Source of the DNA: Oscillospiraceae bacterium
GTDB taxonomy: Bacteria; Bacillota; Clostridia; Oscillospirales; Oscillospiraceae
Assembly (NCBI GenBank): GCA_017524845.1
Contig: JAFXUU010000066.1
Coordinates: forward strand, 1-36,471
Direction: 5' to 3'
Length of the DNA stretch: 36,471 nt
Part shown: positions 32,782 through 36,471 of the stretch, piece after piece
How positions within the stretch are numbered: position 1 is the stretch's first letter
Layout of the letters: each line of letters opens with the position of its first letter
Notes under the pieces: model-generated
What the model was told of the DNA's origin: nothing
Databases searched by the model: none
What the model saw: only the letters and a program-made list of their open reading frames with translations
Program-made: the position numbers and the translations under genes

Positions 32782-33738
32782 ATGGAAAACAAAGGAACGG
32801 TAACTACATTCCTGACGGAGGACGGCTTCGCCCGTCTCATCTTCGCGGAAACCACCGGCGTGGTGCAGTACGCGGGCGGGCGGCACACCCTGTCCAAAAC
32901 CGTCACCGCCGCCCTGGGCCGGGGCCTCACCGCCGCCGTGCTCATGGGCTCCACCCTGAAGGACGAGGGGAGCAGCCTCACCCTGCGCTTCCGGGGCGGC
33001 GGCCCCGCCGGCGGCATGACCTGCGTGTGCGACGGGACCGGCAGCGTCCGGGGCTGCGTGGATGAGCCCACGGCGGAGCTGCCCCCCAACGCCCTGGGCA
33101 AGCTGGACGTGGGCGGCGTCATCGGCCGGGAGGGCGAGCTCTACGTGGTGCGGGACGACGGCTTCGGGGAGCCCTACGTGGGCCATGTGCAGTTGGTCTC
33201 CGGGGAGATCGCCGAGGACATCACGAATTACTATGCCGTGAGCGAACAGACCCCCACGGTCTGCGCCCTTGGGGTCCGGGTCAATCGGGACGGGAGCCTG
33301 AAGAGCGCGGGGGGCTTCCTCCTGCAGCTGCTTCCCGGCGCGCCGGACAGCCTGGCGGAAAAGCTGGAAGGGCGCGTCTCCGTCCTGCCCTCCCTCTCCG
33401 CCCTCATCGCCGAGGGGAAGGGGGCGGAGGATATCGCCGCCCTGGTCTTCGGGGATATCTCCTGGGCTGCCGTGGGCAGCACGGAGACCCGCTATCGCTG
33501 CTCCTGCTCCCGGGCGAAATACCGGGGCAGCATCAAGAGCATCGGCATCCGGGAGCTGGCGGACATCGCAGGAGCCCGGGAGGGGGCGGAGGTGGTCTGC
33601 CGTTTCTGCGGGGAGACCTATTTCTTCCCCCCTGAGGAGGTGGACGCCATGTACGCCGAGCGGAAGGCGGAGCTGCGCGCCTCCGCGGAGAAGCGCCGGG
33701 CCGGGGAGACTACCCCTCCGTCGGAAGAAACTCCGTGA
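32782..33738 (+). CDS. hslO: Redox-regulated chaperone Hsp33
   Basis: 318 residues. The Hsp33 core has the conserved TLRFRGGGPAGGMTCVCDG and ALGVRVNRDGSLKSAGGFLLQLLPGA. The zinc redox switch is at the C-terminus: Cys240-x-Cys242 and Cys273-x2-Cys276, which bind zinc when reduced and form disulfides to activate the chaperone under oxidative stress. An extra tail of about 40 charged residues follows. The start is ATG 32782 with GAGGT upstream. The last 29 bases overlap the 3' end of the oppositely oriented SSB-like gene. Confidence 0.96.
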   Translation: MENKGTVTTFLTEDGFARLIFAETTGVVQYAGGRHTLSKTVTAALGRGLTAAVLMGSTLKDEGSSLTLRFRGGGPAGGMTCVCDGTGSVRGCVDEPTAELPPNALGKLDVGGVIGREGELYVVRDDGFGEPYVGHVQLVSGEIAEDITNYYAVSEQTPTVCALGVRVNRDGSLKSAGGFLLQLLPGAPDSLAEKLEGRVSVLPSLSALIAEGKGAEDIAALVFGDISWAAVGSTETRYRCSCSRAKYRGSIKSIGIRELADIAGAREGAEVVCRFCGETYFFPPEEVDAMYAERKAELRASAEKRRAGETTPPSEETP

Positions 33739-34309
33739 CGGAGATCTCGAAGGCCGTGCGCTGGACGGAGCCCGTTTCCGTCACCTTTATGTAATTCCTG
33801 CTCTGGAAGCGCCCCGTCAGCCGGACGGGGCGTCCCTGTTCCCAGGCGGCCGCGTCCCGGGCCGTGCGGCCCCAGGCGATGCAGGGGAGATAGTCCGTGC
33901 GCCCGTAGCGCCGGGGCACCGCCAGCATCAGATCGCAGATCTCCCGGCCCATGGGGGTGCGCCGCCAGACGGGCGGGCGGCAGAGAATGCCGGAGAGGAG
34001 CACGGTATTGCAGTCGTCCCCTGCCGGGACCAGGTTTTGGGCGAATACGTAAAGCTGCAGGCGATTCCCCTCTCCGCCCCGGTTGTTGAAGGAGCGGACC
34101 TCTCCCTCGATCCCCAGGCGCTGTCCCCCCTCGGGGAGGGTCCGCGCCTCGTCCTCCCCCAGGATCACGTTCAGCCGGTCCGCCGTCCCCGAGAGGCGGC
34201 GCGTCACCAGGGGGAAGATGTAGTAGTCCACGCCGCGGCTGCGGTGACTGAAGGCCGCCGGGGCGTCCATGCGGCCGCAGAGGGCGGCGGTGTTGTTCTG
34301 CCATGCCAA
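33710..34309 (-). CDS. SSB-like protein with two OB-like segments
   Basis: 199 residues with two apparent OB-fold units. The first (AALCGRMDAPAAFSHRSRGVDYYIFPLVTRR to NRLQLYVFAQNL) and the second (TVLLSGILCRPPVWRRTPMGREICDLMLAV to AFEISVTEF) each have the strand pattern of SSB/PriB proteins. The second matches SSB most clearly (IAWGRTARDAAAWEQGRPVRLTGRFQSRNY). It lacks the acidic SSB C-terminal tail that recruits partners. Translation starts at TTG 34309 with AAGGAGG eight bases upstream; the nearby ATG and GTG are out of frame. This tandem type is recalled from other clostridia. Its DNA-binding role is inferred. Confidence 0.83.
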   Translation of the reverse strand: MAWQNNTAALCGRMDAPAAFSHRSRGVDYYIFPLVTRRLSGTADRLNVILGEDEARTLPEGGQRLGIEGEVRSFNNRGGEGNRLQLYVFAQNLVPAGDDCNTVLLSGILCRPPVWRRTPMGREICDLMLAVPRRYGRTDYLPCIAWGRTARDAAAWEQGRPVRLTGRFQSRNYIKVTETGSVQRTAFEISVTEFLPTEG

Positions 34310-34334
34310 GGCACATACCTCCTTCGCTGCCCCG

Positions 34335-34373
34335 CCGGTAGGCGGCAAGTATCAGCCGGTGGGCGGCGGGTAT
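34335..34373. repeat. Two direct 18-bp repeats upstream of the SSB-like gene
   Basis: CCGGTAGGCGGCAAGTAT (34335-34352) and CCGGTGGGCGGCGGGTAT (34356-34373) agree at 15 of 18 positions, 21 bases apart, equal to two helical turns. They sit directly upstream of the ribosome site of the minus-strand gene and could be regulator sites. Confidence 0.6.
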
Positions 34374-34411
34374 TAAGAAGGTATGCGTGGGGGCTCGGGG
34401 ATATGCCGGAC

Positions 34412-34846
34412 CTACAGACGGAGGCCCCGGGTGGGATCGGCCCCCAGGAGCAGCATGGCCCCGGCGGCGGCCAGCACCGCCTCCGGCTCCGGGGCCCGCG
34501 CTCCCTCCAGCGTGACCGGGATCTCCTGGGGCTCCAGCAGGGCCCCGTCCAGGGTACGCAGGTCCCGGCGCAGGCTCAGCATGGCCCCGTCGGCCCGGAT
34601 GCTGCTGAGGGTGAGGTCGTCTCCCTCCCCCAGGCCGCAGCGCACGTCCCCGCCGCCGGACCCTACCGTCAGGCGGCAGCGGGCGTCCGCGTCCGCCGCT
34701 GCGCCCCGGGGCACGATCAGCAGATCCGCCTTCCCGGCGCAGAGGGCCGCGTCCACCAGTCCCTCCCGGCTGGCCTTTTTCAGAGTCCGAAGCAGATAGG
34801 GCAGGGTCTTCCGGTTATCCCCCGGCGCGACGTGTACGCTGAACAA
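34412..34846 (-). CDS. Hypothetical protein
   Basis: 144 residues, unrecognised. It starts at TTG 34846 behind GGGGGGA; no in-frame ATG is suitably placed. The first 40 residues are helical and basic (NRKTLPYLLRTLKKASREG), followed by beta-like segments (KADLLIVPRG; CRLTVGSGGGDVRCG; DDLTLSSIRADGAML) and a hydrophobic Ala/Leu-rich end (AVLAAAGAMLLLGADP). There is no signal peptide. It fills the space between two minus-strand genes in consistent orientation, which supports it as real, but the weak start and biased composition leave doubt. Confidence 0.55.
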   Translation of the reverse strand: MFSVHVAPGDNRKTLPYLLRTLKKASREGLVDAALCAGKADLLIVPRGAAADADARCRLTVGSGGGDVRCGLGEGDDLTLSSIRADGAMLSLRRDLRTLDGALLEPQEIPVTLEGARAPEPEAVLAAAGAMLLLGADPTRGLRL

Positions 34847-34853
34847 TACGCAT

Positions 34854-34884
34854 CCCCCCGCAGGCAGTATGCGCCCGCGGGGGG
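34854..34884 (-). promoter_or_regulatory. Hairpin that covers a ribosome binding site
   Basis: CCCCCCGC (34854-34861) pairs with GCGGGGGG (34877-34884) around 15 bases. In the minus-strand transcript the downstream arm is the G-rich ribosome site of the TTG-started gene at 34846. Folding would hide that site, so translation of this gene could be conditional or coupled to the upstream gene. Confidence 0.5.
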
Positions 34885-34903
34885 AGGGTTATACAGGAGC
34901 GGT

Positions 34904-35299
34904 TCAGACCCTTTTCTCCGGCAGGAGGGAGAGGACCAGCTCCAGAGCCAGGAGGGCGCAGATGCAGCCCCCGGCCGGGGTGAAGCTCTCGGGAACGTAG
35001 CACAGGGGCGAGAGGCCCGCCAGCAGGGCGGCGCCGGAGAGTATGGGGACGGCGCGGCTCCGCGCCTTTTTCACCGCCGCCAGGGCGGCGATCAGGAGGC
35101 AGACCGTGAGCAGGGCGGCGATCGGCGCTCCGAAGACGGCGGCGCCGAAGGCGGTGAAGGAGCTGAACCAAGGGTAGAAGCGCACGATGCGCGTCTCCGG
35201 TCCCGGCGCGAAGAAGACCCGCACGCCGATGGGCAGCGCTTCCAGGATCAGCGCGAGGAGGGGAACGGCGATGCGCGTGATGCGCCTTCCCTTGCCCAT
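34904..35299 (-). CDS. Small four-helix membrane protein
   Basis: 131 residues with four predicted membrane helices (IAVPLLALILEALPIGVRV; SSFTAFGAAVFGAPIAAL with LLTVCLLIAALAAV; AVPILSGAALLAGLSPL; GGCICALLALELVLSLL) and short polar loops. The start is ATG 35299 after AAGGAGG; nine extra codons upstream have no separate site. I do not recognise a family. It has its own AT-rich promoter region, divergent from ribU, and heads a possible three-gene minus-strand unit ending in the SSB-like gene. Confidence 0.75.
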   Translation of the reverse strand: MGKGRRITRIAVPLLALILEALPIGVRVFFAPGPETRIVRFYPWFSSFTAFGAAVFGAPIAALLTVCLLIAALAAVKKARSRAVPILSGAALLAGLSPLCYVPESFTPAGGCICALLALELVLSLLPEKRV

Positions 35300-35344
35300 G
35301 GAAACGCCTCCTTTCCGCAACCACAAACATTACAAATATATTAC

Positions 35345-35374
35345 ATAATTAGCACAAAAGAATGAAACTGTCAA
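35345..35374 (-). promoter_or_regulatory. Candidate promoter TTGACA-N18-AATTAT
   Basis: On the minus strand a perfect -35 TTGACA (35374-35369) is followed after 18 bases by AATTAT (35350-35345, 4 of 6) within an AT-rich tract. It is correctly placed for the membrane protein gene and is back-to-back with the riboswitch promoter. Confidence 0.6.
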
Positions 35375-35404
35375 GGGGAGCGGCCCGACCGCTGCGCTTT
35401 CCTG

Positions 35405-35432
35405 TTGACAAACTGCCGCTGTATGCTATAAT
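35405..35432 (+). promoter_or_regulatory. Promoter TTGACA-N16-TATAAT of the FMN riboswitch
   Basis: Perfect -35 (35405-35410) and -10 (35427-35432) hexamers with a 16-base spacer and an extended TGC just before the -10. Transcription should begin around 35439, right at the start of the riboswitch. Confidence 0.9.
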
Positions 35433-35438
35433 GGACCC

Positions 35439-35550
35439 GTCTTCAGGGCGGGGTGCGATTCCCCACCGGCAGTATAGTCTGCGAACCCTCTTCGGAGGGC
35501 CGATTCGGTGCGATTCCGAAACCGACGGTATAGTCCGGATGAGAGAAGAC
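35439..35550 (+). ncRNA. FMN riboswitch (RFN element)
   Basis: The conserved RFN core is plain: CTTCAGGGCGGGGTGCGATT, then CCCCACCGGC...GTATAGTC, then GGTGCGATTCCGAAACCGAC, GGTATAGTCCGGATGAGAGA and the closing AGAAGAC that pairs with GTCTTC at the 5' end. All arms P1 to P6 can be placed. FMN binding should favour the downstream terminator and switch off the riboflavin transporter gene. Confidence 0.97.
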
Positions 35551-35577
35551 GGTTTTTGCCCCATTATCGGCAGCCGT

Positions 35578-35611
35578 GCGCCTGTGAAGTGATTTCACCG
35601 GCGCGTTTTTT
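35578..35611 (+). terminator. Riboswitch-controlled terminator
   Basis: The stem GCGCCTGTGAA / TTTCACCGGCGC (one mismatch, loop GTGA) is followed by six T (35606-35611). It lies between the FMN aptamer and the ribU start, the standard arrangement for transcription attenuation. Confidence 0.9.
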
Positions 35612-35649
35612 GTGGAAAAACGCAGCCGGGAGCAAAGGAGAAGGAAATC

Positions 35650-36333
35650 ATGGAAAAACAAGCAAACAACAAGACGCGCATCGAAACGCGGACCCTGGTC
35701 ATGCTGGCCCTGCTGGCGGCGCTGGCCTACGTGGTCATGTTCCTGTCCAAGCAGATCCCGGTAAACGTGCTGGGCTTCCTGAACTTCGACCTGAAGGACG
35801 TGATCGTCTGCATCACCGGCTTCCTCTTCGGCCCCCTGGCCGCGGCGGGGGTCAGCCTGGTGGTCTCAGTCATCGAGATGATCACCATCTCCTCCACGGG
35901 TCTCTGGGGCCTGCTGATGAACGTGCTCAGCACCTGCGCCTTCGCGTGCACCGCCGCCTGGTTCTATCAGCGGCACCGCACCCTGAAGGGCGCGATCCTG
36001 GGCCTCGTGATCGGCGTCCTGCTCATGACCGTCGTCATGCTTCTGTGGAACTACCTCATCACCCCCATTTACATGAAGATGCCCCGGGCGGCGGTGGCGG
36101 GCCTGCTGATCCCCACCTTCCTGCCCTTCAATCTCATCAAGGGCGGCATCAACGCCACCCTGACCTTCCTCCTGTATAAGCCCGTGGTCACGGCTCTGCG
36201 GAAGGCAGGCCTGGTGCCTCCCTCCAGCGGCAGCGGCCAGAGCGGCCGGAAGAAGCTCGGCATCGTCATCGTGGCCTTCGTGCTGCTGGCGACCTTCATC
36301 CTCCTGGCTCTGGTGCTGGCCAAGGTGATCTGA
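35650..36333 (+). CDS. ribU: Riboflavin ECF transporter S component
   Basis: 227 residues. RibU is the substrate-capturing membrane subunit that works with a shared ECF module (not in this window) to import riboflavin. The family pattern is clear: TRTLVMLALLAALAYVVMF, then GFLNFDLKDVIVCITGFLFG and STGLWGLLMNVLSTCAFA, with six helices. An additional C-terminal Ser/Gly/Lys linker (SSGSGQSGRKK) leads to a seventh hydrophobic segment (IVIVAFVLLATFILLALVL). The start is ATG 35650 after AAAGGAGAAGG. FMN riboswitch control confirms the vitamin B2 role. Confidence 0.96.
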   Translation: MEKQANNKTRIETRTLVMLALLAALAYVVMFLSKQIPVNVLGFLNFDLKDVIVCITGFLFGPLAAAGVSLVVSVIEMITISSTGLWGLLMNVLSTCAFACTAAWFYQRHRTLKGAILGLVIGVLLMTVVMLLWNYLITPIYMKMPRAAVAGLLIPTFLPFNLIKGGINATLTFLLYKPVVTALRKAGLVPPSSGSGQSGRKKLGIVIVAFVLLATFILLALVLAKVI

Positions 36334-36346
36334 TCTGTACGAGCAA

Positions 36347-36381
36347 AAGAGGACCGTCCGCGGAATGCGGGCGGTCCTCTT
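36347..36381. terminator. Bidirectional terminator after ribU
   Basis: AAGAGGACCGTCCGC (36347-36361) pairs with GCGGGCGGTCCTCTT (36367-36381), 15 pairs with one G-U and a five-base loop. On the minus strand it is followed by TTTTGC. It lies between ribU and a gene end on the opposite strand. Confidence 0.8.
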
Positions 36382-36387
36382 CGCTGT

Positions 36388-36471
36388 TCAGCCGACGCCG
36401 CTGCCGTGGGCGGCGTTCCCGTTCGTCCCGTGCGCGCCGGTCCGGTCCGCGTCCGTGCCGCTGCCGTCGAC
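36388..36471 (-). CDS. C-terminal tail of a gene entering from the right (partial)
   Basis: Reading in from the window edge on the minus strand, 27 codons are open and end at TGA 36390-36388, seven bases before the terminator hairpin. The tail is rich in Gly, Ser, Thr, Asn and His (GSGTDADRTGAHGTNGNAAH), a low-complexity end. The hairpin placement supports a real gene end, but 27 codons are little evidence. Function cannot be stated. Confidence 0.45.
   Translation of the reverse strand, partial: VDGSGTDADRTGAHGTNGNAAHGSGVG

Overview
The window is GC-rich, densely packed chromosomal DNA from a low-redox Firmicute, most likely a gut-type clostridial lineage near Oscillospiraceae. That placement is inferred from family content, not computed. 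Supporting signs are strong AGGAGG-type ribosome binding sites, frequent ATGA stop/start overlaps, many TTG starts, oxygen-sensitive indolepyruvate:ferredoxin oxidoreductase, a Na+-decarboxylase beta subunit, S-layer-homology segments, the DUF1385-prmC pair and an FMN-riboswitch-controlled ECF riboflavin transporter. I see no rRNA, tRNA, CRISPR array, transposase or phage gene.

Layout. (1) 1-6129, minus strand: a five-gene operon reading marR, iorA, iorB and two ABC exporter half-transporters, the second running off the window. It starts from a promoter with both consensus hexamers, flanked by a 14-bp inverted operator-like repeat. (2) 6488-10917, plus strand: substrate-binding lipoprotein, FecCD-type permease, ATPase, SAM methyltransferase and FmdE-family protein, tightly coupled. 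This looks like uptake of a metal complex or corrinoid plus processing. (3) 10951-14659: an accessory block bounded by two strong hairpins. It holds a WYL regulator, a divergent ADP-ribosylglycohydrolase fused to an SseB-like domain, and an unrecognised protein. A perfect 15-bp inverted repeat lies between the divergent genes. (4) 14686-18527, minus strand: oadB and an OadG/biotinyl-like fusion that lacks the biotin lysine, two small proteins, and a D-Ala-D-Ala carboxypeptidase.

(5) 18566-21196, plus strand: thiI-cinA, closed by a REP-like triple-hairpin element that doubles as a terminator. (6) 21301-23514: a large secreted SLH protein started by TTG. (7) 23662-33738, plus strand: a long gene string made of a calcium-loop lipoprotein, a two-component pair, DUF1385, prmC, recA, recX, rimO, pgsA and hslO. 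(8) 33710-35299, minus strand: an SSB-like protein with two apparent OB segments, an unrecognised protein and a small membrane protein. (9) 35405-36381, plus strand: FMN riboswitch, terminator and ribU. The last 84 bases hold the C-terminal tail of a gene entering on the minus strand.

The most interesting loci are the MarR/indolepyruvate oxidoreductase/exporter operon, the transporter-methyltransferase-FmdE cassette, the WYL/ADP-ribosylglycohydrolase-SseB block, and the lysine-less biotinyl domain beside oadB with no alpha subunit in sight.
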